Assembly: GCF_001647545.1 (NCBI RefSeq)
Contig: NZ_LSZH01000018.1
Location: forward strand, 62,001 to 126,000
Length of the DNA: 64,000 bases
Direction of reading: 5' to 3'
Source of the DNA: Acinetobacter sp. SFB
Lineage (GTDB): Bacteria > Pseudomonadota > Gammaproteobacteria > Pseudomonadales > Moraxellaceae
This document shows, piece by piece, positions 28,403-36,288 of this stretch (the stretch's first letter is position 1; each line of letters begins with the position of its first letter). A program made the translations under genes and the position numbers. A model generated the notes under the pieces. That model was not told the origin of the DNA and did no database searches. It saw only the letters and a program-made list of their open reading frames with translations.

Positions 28403-30460
28403 ATGTCCTTTCATAAGAATTTAATTACACTCTCTATTTTTGCCGCCATCACACCTGCTGTTTTTGCAGAGGACTCGAGTCAAAACCAACAATTAGAAAC
28501 GATCAAGTTACAAGCGCATCCTTTGGTGCAGTCTGCTGCAGATTTTGCAGTGGCCGATCAGGTGATTGATCACAAAAAGCTTGCCCAAGGTGGAGTGACC
28601 ATTGGGGATGCATTAGCGGGTGAACTGGGAGTCTCTTCAAACCAGTATGGTGCTGGTTCAAGCCGTCCAGTGATCCGTGGACAAGATGGTCCACGCGTGA
28701 AAATTTTACAACATGCTTCTGAAACGGCCGATGTCTCCACCCTTTCACCGGATCATGCGGTAACGGTGGATCCTATTTTGGCCAAGCAGGTGGAGATCAT
28801 TCGCGGACCATCGACTTTACTGTATAGCGCAGGCACTGTTGGTGGATTGGTCAATGTGACCGACAATAAAATTCCGACCCAAATGCCGGAAAAAGGGTAT
28901 GAAGGGCAAGTCGGTTTACGCTACAACTCGGGCAGTGATGAAAAATTAGCCAGTGCCGGGGCGACCGTGGCTTTAAGCGATCAAGTGGCTTTACGTGTTG
29001 AAGGTTCAAAACGTGATGCCAATAACTATATTGCTCCGAATTATATTCATGAAGGTGAAAAAGAACGTCGTGTAGACAATACCTTTGCAAAAGGCGAAAC
29101 GGTGAATGTGGGGTTGTCTTGGATTCATGATCGAGGCTTCAGCGGTATTTCATATAGCAATCGTCAGGATCAGTATGGTTTGCCCGGACATAGCCATGAA
29201 TATGAAGACTGTCATCCGCATGGCAATAACTTGCATTGTGGTGACCATGACGACCATATGCTGGACCACAATGGACATGATCATGATGAAGAGCATGAGC
29301 ACGCTGCTGGGCCGTGGGTCGATTTAAAATCAGAGCGCTATGATTTTCGTACCGAACTGAATAATCCTTTTGCCGGTTTTCAAAAACTGCGCGCCCATGC
29401 CAGTTATACCGACTATAAGCATGATGAAATTGAAGAAAACTCAGTCATGACCAATTTTAAAAGTCAGGGCTATGATGCACGATTGGAACTGGTGCATAAC
29501 CCTGTTGCCAATTGGGAAGGGGTAATCGGTGCTCAATATAACCAGCAAAAGCTCGATATTACGGGCGAAGAATCTTTGCTGGATCCGACTAAAACTCAAA
29601 AGTGGAGCCTGTTTACTTTAGAGCATAAGCAGTTTAACGATGTTCATGTTGAGCTGGGTGCACGTCTGGATCAGCAAAAAATTGCAATTGATTCCAATAA
29701 GAAAGATTTTGATGATTACGGTTTTTCCTATTCTGGCGCTGTGAACTGGGAGTTTGCACCGAGCTATAAATTATCGCTGGTTGGTTCTCACCAAGAACGT
29801 CTGCCTTTGGCGCAAGAACTGTATGCCAATGGCAAACATTTCGCGACCAATACTTATGAGCGTGGCAATGAAAATTTAAGTGCAGAAAAATCTAATAATC
29901 TTGAGCTTGGCTTGCATTATGAAAATGGTCCTTTGGATTACCATGTACATGTCTATCACAACTGGTTTGATAATTACATTTATGCAGATACCACGGCATA
30001 CTACAAAGATTTCCGCTTGGTGGATTACACCCAAGATAAAGCCAAGTTTTATGGTACAGAAGCCCAAGCCTCTTATACCTTAAACGATACTTATAAAGTG
30101 GGGGTGTTCGGTGATTATGTCCGTGGCAAAATTGACGGTGAAAATGCACCCCGTGTTCCGGCAGGTCGACTCGGTACCAAAGTCGATGCGAATTTTGATG
30201 ACCACTGGTCGGGTCTGGCCGAGTATTACCATGTGTTTAATCAGGACGAAATCACCAGTTATGAGCAGGAAAGCGCTGCTTATAATATGCTGAATCTGGG
30301 TGTCTCTTATGCTGGACAATATGCTAAAAATAACGATTACCGTGTGTATTTTAAAGCCAATAACTTGCTGGATGAACAGGTCTATTCACATGCTTCATTC
30401 CTGTCGAATATTCCGCAAGTCGGACGTAACTTTAGCGTCGGTTTAGAGTTTGGTTTCTAG
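28403..30460 (+). CDS. znuD: TonB-dependent zinc receptor ZnuD
   Basis: A 685-residue outer-membrane receptor. It has a signal peptide (cleavage likely after VFAED near residue 24), a plug domain (VIRGQDGPRVKIL and LLYSAGTVGGLVNV), and a beta-barrel ending in the aromatic signature VGLEFGF. Residues about 262-299 form an external loop with 12 His and 2 Cys in 38 residues, including HSHEYEDCHPHG and HNGHDHDEEHEH. This is a metal-binding lid as in neisserial ZnuD. Together with the Zur box upstream it should import zinc under starvation. A terminator follows 70 bases after the stop. Confidence 0.93.
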   Translation: MSFHKNLITLSIFAAITPAVFAEDSSQNQQLETIKLQAHPLVQSAADFAVADQVIDHKKLAQGGVTIGDALAGELGVSSNQYGAGSSRPVIRGQDGPRVKILQHASETADVSTLSPDHAVTVDPILAKQVEIIRGPSTLLYSAGTVGGLVNVTDNKIPTQMPEKGYEGQVGLRYNSGSDEKLASAGATVALSDQVALRVEGSKRDANNYIAPNYIHEGEKERRVDNTFAKGETVNVGLSWIHDRGFSGISYSNRQDQYGLPGHSHEYEDCHPHGNNLHCGDHDDHMLDHNGHDHDEEHEHAAGPWVDLKSERYDFRTELNNPFAGFQKLRAHASYTDYKHDEIEENSVMTNFKSQGYDARLELVHNPVANWEGVIGAQYNQQKLDITGEESLLDPTKTQKWSLFTLEHKQFNDVHVELGARLDQQKIAIDSNKKDFDDYGFSYSGAVNWEFAPSYKLSLVGSHQERLPLAQELYANGKHFATNTYERGNENLSAEKSNNLELGLHYENGPLDYHVHVYHNWFDNYIYADTTAYYKDFRLVDYTQDKAKFYGTEAQASYTLNDTYKVGVFGDYVRGKIDGENAPRVPAGRLGTKVDANFDDHWSGLAEYYHVFNQDEITSYEQESAAYNMLNLGVSYAGQYAKNNDYRVYFKANNLLDEQVYSHASFLSNIPQVGRNFSVGLEFGF

Positions 30461-30529
30461 GCAAAAGTTGGATTAGATGAATTTGTTCAAGATATAGTCA
30501 CAGAAATCCTCTTGAAAAATAAAGCAATA

Positions 30530-30563
30530 AAACCTAGTCTGATACCATTGGACTAGGTTTTTT
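30530..30563 (+). terminator. Rho-independent terminator of znuD
   Basis: The 10-base stem AAACCTAGTC / GACTAGGTTT is followed by a T-run that ends only three bases before the next start codon (30567). Confidence 0.9.
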
Positions 30564-30566
30564 GTT

Positions 30567-32030
30567 ATGCGCATTTTTCAACGAATTCATCAGAAACTGC
30601 ATTGGTCACGCCGCCATTATGTGAGCGTGATCGTCGGTTTATTGGCTTTGGGATATCTCTCCTCTGCAATTTATCATACCTATAAACCTTTGCCAGAAGG
30701 CTTGAATTTTACCGGTAAGTTGCGGCATGCCGAGGTAAAGTTTTTAGCAGATCAAACCTATATTGATGCAAGTGGCAAACAGCAACAAAACCATCATATT
30801 TTTAATGAAATGTTAAAAATGATTGATGATGCGCAAAGCACAATTGTACTGGACATGTTTTTATTTAATAAAGAAGTCGGGGAATCGAGCTTGGTACATC
30901 GTCCACTGACGCAACAGCTCACTGATGCCTTAATTGCAAAACGCGGTGTTCAGCCCAATATTGACATTAAAGTCATTACCGACCCGATTAATTCCGTTTA
31001 TGGCGGTGTTGCACCAGCACATTATCGTCAGTTACGTGCAGCCGGTATTGATGTGATTGAAACCGATTTAAGACCGTTACGCGCATCTAATCCTTTATGG
31101 TCGGGTTTCTGGTATCTCTGCTGTCAGGATGCGGGCAATAATTCTGAAAAAGGCTGGCTTGCCAATCCATTTGGCCATGAAAAAATCACTTTGCGCAGTT
31201 ATTTCAGTCTGTTTAATTTTAAGGCCAATCATCGTAAAACTCTGGTCGTCGATACGGCTCAGGGCTGGAAGGCTTTAGTCACGTCTGCAAACCCGCATGA
31301 TGGCAGTTCACGTCATTCCAACGTCGCATTGGTGGTTTCAGGCAATACTGCCATTGATGTATTAAAGACCGAACAGGCTGTGGGACGAATGTCCAAAGGC
31401 GACATTCCGATGGTAATTGTTGGTGAGTTTGAAGGCGAAAAATCGTTGCCGCAAGTTCAGGTGCTGACTGAAAAAGCCATTTTTGATGAAACGATAAAAC
31501 TGATTGAAACAGCCAAGCCACAACAGCAGATTGATCTGGCGATGTTCTATTTGTCTGAACGTCATATTGTAAAAGCTTTGATAGCAGCGCATGAACGTGG
31601 GGTAAAACTGCGTGTGTTACTCGATCCCAATAAAGATGCTTTTGGTCGTCAAAAGAATGGCATTCCCAACCGCCAAGTGGCTTCTGAATTGAACGCTGCA
31701 GGTGTGCCTGTACGCTGGTGTAATACCCAAGGGGAGCAGTGTCACAGCAAGATAATTGTGAAGCGAGATACACAGAACTCGGAATTGATTTTAGGTTCCG
31801 CGAATTTCACCGCACGCAATCTTAAAAATTATAATCTGGAAACCGATTTGCATGTTGTGGGTGCATTAAAAGCGCCAGTCTTTACCGATGCCAAGCAATA
31901 TTTTGAGAGCGCCTGGTCAAATCTGGACGGTAAAAATATGAGTGTCGATTACAGTCAGTATGCAGATGAATCGAAATTCAAATATGGCATTTATCGCTTT
32001 ATGGAGTGGAGTGGGTTGTCTACGTTTTAA
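30567..32030 (+). CDS. Phospholipase D family protein
   Basis: A 487-residue protein with a basic N-terminus and one membrane anchor (about residues 20-38), so the catalytic part is probably in the periplasm. It has two HKD-type motifs: NHRKTLVVDT with SANPHDGS near residue 220-250, and CHSKIIVKRDT with GSANFTARNLKNYN near residue 392-425. These define the phosphatidyltransferase/phospholipase D superfamily, which includes cardiolipin synthases and secreted phospholipases. The second motif is complete (H-x-K-x4-D-like). The start codon sits directly behind the znuD terminator with no good ribosome binding site, yet no other in-frame start fits. Substrate is unknown. Confidence 0.85.
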   Translation: MRIFQRIHQKLHWSRRHYVSVIVGLLALGYLSSAIYHTYKPLPEGLNFTGKLRHAEVKFLADQTYIDASGKQQQNHHIFNEMLKMIDDAQSTIVLDMFLFNKEVGESSLVHRPLTQQLTDALIAKRGVQPNIDIKVITDPINSVYGGVAPAHYRQLRAAGIDVIETDLRPLRASNPLWSGFWYLCCQDAGNNSEKGWLANPFGHEKITLRSYFSLFNFKANHRKTLVVDTAQGWKALVTSANPHDGSSRHSNVALVVSGNTAIDVLKTEQAVGRMSKGDIPMVIVGEFEGEKSLPQVQVLTEKAIFDETIKLIETAKPQQQIDLAMFYLSERHIVKALIAAHERGVKLRVLLDPNKDAFGRQKNGIPNRQVASELNAAGVPVRWCNTQGEQCHSKIIVKRDTQNSELILGSANFTARNLKNYNLETDLHVVGALKAPVFTDAKQYFESAWSNLDGKNMSVDYSQYADESKFKYGIYRFMEWSGLSTF

Positions 32031-32049
32031 ATCAGTTTCATCTCCTTGC

Positions 32050-32097
32050 GGAATATATTCCTTATCCAGAGGAGGAATATATTCCCTCTCTTTTTTT
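32050..32097 (+). terminator. Palindrome pair and T-run after the phospholipase D gene
   Basis: The 12-base palindrome GGAATATATTCC occurs at 32050-32061 and again at 32074-32085. The two copies can pair with each other and are followed by CTCTC and seven T residues, so this is likely a terminator. Confidence 0.6.
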
Positions 32098-32129
32098 AGA
32101 AGAGAGCTAGGGAAAGGTGAATAAAAAAA

Positions 32130-32579
32130 TTATAAGGGATTTGGTGGAATTAATTTATCCAGATCGGCATCTTTCATTTTATCAAGTTCTTTTAAGTCCG
32201 TCTTGATTGTCCACTGACTTTCATCTTCAATCGGTTGCGGTAAACGTGCTTCTAACCAGTCACAGACCACATCGGGTGAAAAGTCAGGATGATTGCATTG
32301 AATCACCCAAGCCAAAAATTCTTTCGCTTCACCGTTCATATACGGCGGTGGTGAAACAGGCAAAAACTGGGTTGGAAGACGTTCATTCTTGGAAATGTAA
32401 TTCAACACATGACCCAATTCCTGAACAGTTTGCCATGCAAGCGGGTGTTCCACATTGATTTGAAATTTAAACCACCATGCATGTTGACCATCTGAACCAT
32501 AAGCATCAATCAATGCTTCTTGTACGCTCGGTACTTTGCAAAAAAATTGATGGAGGCGGTCAAAACTTAAATCAGCCAC
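32130..32579 (-). CDS. Hypothetical protein, 149 residues
   Basis: The open frame extends to a TTG at 32654, but there is no ATG near the start. I choose the GTG at 32579 (VADLSFDRLHQFF) because GGA lies nine bases upstream and coding-like composition begins there. The protein is soluble, rich in Trp and acidic residues, and contains HAWWFKFQINVEHPLAW and a C-terminal KDADLDKLIPPNPL. I do not recognise a family. It is convergent with the phospholipase D gene and divergent from the RcnB-like gene. Confidence 0.7.
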   Translation of the reverse strand: MADLSFDRLHQFFCKVPSVQEALIDAYGSDGQHAWWFKFQINVEHPLAWQTVQELGHVLNYISKNERLPTQFLPVSPPPYMNGEAKEFLAWVIQCNHPDFSPDVVCDWLEARLPQPIEDESQWTIKTDLKELDKMKDADLDKLIPPNPL

Positions 32580-32777
32580 TCTGTTTGATCCAATAACAAA
32601 AAAGAATATCTTAGCATAAACATAACAACTGCCTAGATGCACTAAAGCATCCAATTACCCGATGATTTAATTTACAAAACATTGCGCTAGATGGTTTTTT
32701 ATTCATTTTTTATCCTAAACTAGGGACTAAAATAGGCTTTATAAACTATATACGATGTATGTCGTTCGGAGGCTCTG

Positions 32778-33257
32778 ATGAAAATAGCAGTTATTTGTGC
32801 TCTTGGGGGCATGGTGCTCTTGGGGGCTTCTGCGACTACGCAAGCGGAAAATCAATGGTCTAATTATCGCGGTGTGGAGACCAACAAGTATCAACACCGG
32901 CCTAATTATCCGCAAAATAACTATCCACAGCAGCATCCTGCCTATCCACAAAATAGTTATCCCTATAATAATTACCCGCAAAATCGCCCCAATTACCCGC
33001 ATTATCCATCACGTCCCCCACATGGTGGATATCCGCCGATACAAAATGGCCTAAGTATTCAATATCAGGCGCCAACGACGATTACCCAGAATTCACAAAG
33101 TTATAGTTGGGTAAATGGCGATCCGAATACAACACGGATTGAAAGTTCAAACTATACTTTAATCAACGATTGGCGCCGTATAGGCTTACCTGCTCCGCCG
33201 AATGGAACGTACTGGATCTTTGAAAATGGGCGTTATGTGTTAGTACCGAATCGTTAA
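32778..33257 (+). CDS. RcnB-like secreted protein with a Tyr/Asn/Pro-rich region
   Basis: A 159-residue periplasmic protein with a signal peptide (cleavage probably after TTQA near residue 23). Residues about 40-85 are a low-complexity stretch built from units such as PNYPQNNYPQ, with 15 or so Tyr-Pro or Asn-Tyr-Pro repeats. The C-terminus has the RcnB family pattern: LINDWRRIGLPAPPNGTYW and NGRYVLVPN. RcnB in E. coli modulates nickel/cobalt efflux; no metal role can be shown here. A clear ribosome binding site CGGAGG lies five bases upstream and a terminator follows. Confidence 0.75.
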   Translation: MKIAVICALGGMVLLGASATTQAENQWSNYRGVETNKYQHRPNYPQNNYPQQHPAYPQNSYPYNNYPQNRPNYPHYPSRPPHGGYPPIQNGLSIQYQAPTTITQNSQSYSWVNGDPNTTRIESSNYTLINDWRRIGLPAPPNGTYWIFENGRYVLVPNR

Positions 33258-33270
33258 AATAAAGATTAAA

Positions 33271-33299
33271 AAAGCAGGCGGAGGCCTGCTTTTATTTTG
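33271..33299 (+). terminator. Rho-independent terminator of the RcnB-like gene
   Basis: The stem AAAGCAGGC / GCCTGCTTT with loop GGAG is followed by a T-rich tail. Confidence 0.88.
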
Positions 33300-33395
33300 T
33301 CTTTATATTCAAATTGGAATTTAGCCTGTCCCTTGCGAACTCAGAATATATTCTGATGATTCTCATCTCCAACAAGGAAAGGGAATGAAAGGACA

Positions 33396-33893
33396 TTAGG
33401 CCAACTCGTCATCTTGTGGACGTGGCGTTTTACCTTCTGGTAATGAATTCTCACTATGTTTGTCACGAATCACCGATGGATAGGTCCAAGACGCATAACG
33501 CACCACCAAAATTGCAAACGCCATAATCAGAATTGAACCGGTAATAATCAGCAGATCCATATCTGCTTTATGGTCGTGCTGAATATCTGAAATGAGCAAG
33601 CGAGTGAGTGCTGTAATGGCAATATAAATCAGAAAACGAACAGGCATATGATTGGTTTTAAAATAAATACCCACCATGGCACCCAGTTCAAGATAGATAA
33701 AAAGCAGCAGAATATCGTCAATGGTGGCGAATTGTTTTACAGTTAAAATGTGGAATACGGTATGACCTGCAGACCAGATCACCATACAGCCAATAATAAA
33801 CAGCGAAATATAATGAAAACTTTCTACAGCCCTATTTCCGAAACGGTCGAGGAGGGTTTCAATTCTTTCAACTTTAGCATCACGTTTTTGCAT
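33396..33893 (-). CDS. psiE: PsiE family protein
   Basis: A 165-residue membrane protein with four predicted membrane segments (about 27-48, 57-75, 83-101 and 112-132). It matches the phosphate-starvation-inducible PsiE family by the LELGAMVGIYFKTNHMPVRFLIYIAITALTR-type core, of which the segment from residue 68 to 98 is the best conserved. A strong ribosome binding site (AGGAGG) precedes the ATG. The function of PsiE is unknown. It faces the RcnB-like gene across a 138-base gap that contains a degenerate repeat. Confidence 0.88.
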   Translation of the reverse strand: MQKRDAKVERIETLLDRFGNRAVESFHYISLFIIGCMVIWSAGHTVFHILTVKQFATIDDILLLFIYLELGAMVGIYFKTNHMPVRFLIYIAITALTRLLISDIQHDHKADMDLLIITGSILIMAFAILVVRYASWTYPSVIRDKHSENSLPEGKTPRPQDDELA

Positions 33894-34072
33894 GCTCTAC
33901 CTCCTTTATATTAGATCAGTATTCGTGTGAAACTGCTATTAAACAGTATGCAAGTTTCATGCACATTGAAAGTTAAAAAATTGAAAGTTATAAATAATTC
34001 AATGGAGTGTGTTTTTTTTATACCGAATTGATATATTGTAGGGGTGGTTATTCATTAATCAGGGAAACGAAA

Positions 34073-34282
34073 ATGTTAGAAACAATTCAAACAAAAATTA
34101 ATAGTCTACAAAATGGAAAAAAACTCATTCTAGGTTCGGGTATTAAAGTTGATGAAATGCAGAAGGTGATTGCATTATGTGAAAACTTACAATCCGAGGG
34201 AGTGATTAAAATTGTGAAAATTCATCAAGATGCACAAAGCAGTAAAAAAATCTCAGATTCCATCATTGTTGAAAAGATCTGA
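34073..34282 (+). CDS. Small hypothetical protein, 69 residues
   Basis: I start at ATG 34073 because AGGGAAA lies six bases upstream; the upstream part of the frame looks non-coding. The protein has no membrane segment, is predicted to be mixed alpha/beta, and contains LILGSGIKVDEMQKVIALCENL. No family recognised. A strong terminator follows 10 bases after the stop, so it is a real transcription unit ending, which supports the gene being expressed. Confidence 0.65.
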   Translation: MLETIQTKINSLQNGKKLILGSGIKVDEMQKVIALCENLQSEGVIKIVKIHQDAQSSKKISDSIIVEKI

Positions 34283-34293
34283 TTTATTTTGAT

Positions 34294-34323
34294 AAAAAAC
34301 GCCTGACAATGCAGGCGTTTTTT
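34294..34323. terminator. Bidirectional terminator
   Basis: The stem AAAAAACGCCTG / CAGGCGTTTTTT (34294-34305 and 34312-34323) has A- and T-tracts on both sides. It serves both the small plus-strand gene and the convergent acyl-CoA dehydrogenase gene. Confidence 0.9.
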
Positions 34324-34335
34324 ATTGCATTTAAA

Positions 34336-36117
34336 TTAAGACTGGTTGGTAAAGTAATCTTCACTAAAGTTCATGATCACTTCCGAACCTGCTTTTACTT
34401 TGGTAATGCGTAGTGCAAGTTCAGGCAAAATACGTTGCGCAAAGTATTGAGCAAGCGACACCTTGTTTTGATAGAATTCACCATCTTTGGCTTTCGCCGC
34501 ATTGGCAATTTTTGCGAACATGTAAGAGAAGCTTAAAAGACCTACGACATGTAGGTAATCTACCGCAGCAGAGTTCGGGAATTCAATATTTTCACGCGCT
34601 GCTTCAATCACGTATTGAGTTACCGATTCAACTTCAGTGGCTGCATCTAATGTTGCATCTTTAATGAAGTTAAGATCTGCATCTAAACTATTTGCGAAGT
34701 CACGGATTTCCTGAATATATTCAGCAATAAATTCACCATTACATTTAATGGTTTTACGACCAATCAAATCTTGCGATTGAACACCGTTGGTGCCTTCGTA
34801 AATTTGTGCAATACGTAAGTCACGTACGCATTGTTCCATACCCCATTCACGAATGTAACCATGTCCACCAAATACCATTTGCGCATCAATCACGGCATCA
34901 AAAGCCGTATCGGTTAAATAGGCTTTTGCAATTGGGGTAAGTAGGGCAACGCGATTATTGGCAGCTTTTACAGCTTCAGGATCGGTAGAGAACTTGGTGA
35001 TATCCAGTTGTTGACCGACATAAACTGCGAAAGCACGTGATGCTTCATTGTTGGCACGGGCATTGAGCAACATGCGACGTACATCACCATGGACCAAAAT
35101 ACTGTCCGCTGCTTTAGCTGGAGATTTCACGCCAGATGCACTACGACCCTGAATACGATCAGTCGCATATTGTGCAGCATTTTGGTAAGCAAATTCAGAA
35201 GCGCCCAGACCTTGAATTCCCATGGATAGACGTTCGTAGTTCATCATGACGAACATTGCAGCCAAGCCTTCGTTTTCTTTACCCACGAGGTAACCTTTGG
35301 CACCGTCGAAGTTCATAACACACGTTGCAGAGGCTTTAATCCCCATTTTGTGTTCAATTGAACCTGGACCTGCATGATTACGCTCACCTAGTGAACCATC
35401 TTCATTCATCAGGAACTTCGGTACAATGAACAACGAAATCCCGCGTGAACCTGCAGGTGCATCCGGGGTTTTTGCCAAAACCAAGTGAATGATGTTTTCA
35501 GCTAAATCGTGGTCACCGCCAGTAATAAAGATTTTAGTACCCGTGATGTTATAGGTACCATCTTCAGTACGTTCAGCTTTGGTTTTGATAATGCCTAGAT
35601 CAGTCCCTGCATGTGGCTCAGTTAAGCACATGGTGCCTGACCATTCGCCAGAATAAATTTTAGGTAAATAGGTTTGTTTTTGCTCTTGAGATGCATAGCT
35701 GTTAAGCGCCATACCTGCACCGACAGAAAGAAGCGGGTAGAGCAGGAATGATGGATTGGTTGCGAACAGCATTTCATCTGCAAGCACAGTCAGCATTTTA
35801 GGCATGCCTTGACCGCCCCATTCTTCGTCTGCACCTAAGCCGATCCAGCCACCATCTGCATATTGTTTGAATGCTTCCTTAAAGCCCGCAGGCGTGGTTA
35901 CATTGCCATTTTCAATTTTAGCGCCTTCTTCATCACCGCTACGGTTAATCGGTAAAGTGACGTTTTGTGCAAATTTCGCCATTTCTTCAAGAATAGCTTC
36001 AGCTGTTGCAGCATCGACGTGGGCAAGGTTTTCATTGGCTTGCCAGAATTGCTCTGCATTAAAAACATCATTCAGGATGAATTTCATGTCTGCAAGCGGT
36101 GCATTATAAATTGGCAT
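34336..36117 (-). CDS. Acyl-CoA dehydrogenase (DmdC/FadE12-like, long form)
   Basis: A 593-residue FAD enzyme for the first, alpha-beta dehydrogenation step of fatty acyl-CoA oxidation. It starts MPIYNAPLADMKFILNDVF, the short N-terminal leader of this subfamily. FAD-binding motifs MCLTEPHAGTDLG and IFITGGDHDL are clear, as is the C-terminal VFGGHGYIREWGMEQ with a nearby acidic residue and YEGTNGVQ. A C-terminal extension of about 150 residues continues past the catalytic fold, as usual for this subfamily. A second, clearly homologous dehydrogenase lies 171 bases upstream on the same strand. Confidence 0.9.
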   Translation of the reverse strand: MPIYNAPLADMKFILNDVFNAEQFWQANENLAHVDAATAEAILEEMAKFAQNVTLPINRSGDEEGAKIENGNVTTPAGFKEAFKQYADGGWIGLGADEEWGGQGMPKMLTVLADEMLFATNPSFLLYPLLSVGAGMALNSYASQEQKQTYLPKIYSGEWSGTMCLTEPHAGTDLGIIKTKAERTEDGTYNITGTKIFITGGDHDLAENIIHLVLAKTPDAPAGSRGISLFIVPKFLMNEDGSLGERNHAGPGSIEHKMGIKASATCVMNFDGAKGYLVGKENEGLAAMFVMMNYERLSMGIQGLGASEFAYQNAAQYATDRIQGRSASGVKSPAKAADSILVHGDVRRMLLNARANNEASRAFAVYVGQQLDITKFSTDPEAVKAANNRVALLTPIAKAYLTDTAFDAVIDAQMVFGGHGYIREWGMEQCVRDLRIAQIYEGTNGVQSQDLIGRKTIKCNGEFIAEYIQEIRDFANSLDADLNFIKDATLDAATEVESVTQYVIEAARENIEFPNSAAVDYLHVVGLLSFSYMFAKIANAAKAKDGEFYQNKVSLAQYFAQRILPELALRITKVKAGSEVIMNFSEDYFTNQS

Positions 36118-36288
36118 AAGGTGTTACCTGTTTATTGTTTGAGTCAGTTCGGTTTAGTTGAGTCTAAGCGATGAAAAGTATTGTTGTTAGACGACTAAAG
36201 ATTAATTTTTGCATCTTTTATAAAGAAAAAGGACTGCCAAATCAATGACCGTCCTTCTCCTGTTGATCAAGTTAAAACTTGATATAAA

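Noticed and set aside
32885-33015. Short direct repeats that resemble a CRISPR-like or satellite array
   Set aside because: They are the codons of the Tyr-Pro-Asn repeats inside the RcnB-like gene; there are no spacers.
33354-33368. GATGATTCTCATC, a Fur-like inverted repeat
   Set aside because: It lies between the 3' ends of two convergent genes, so it cannot be a normal operator, and it matches only part of a Fur box.
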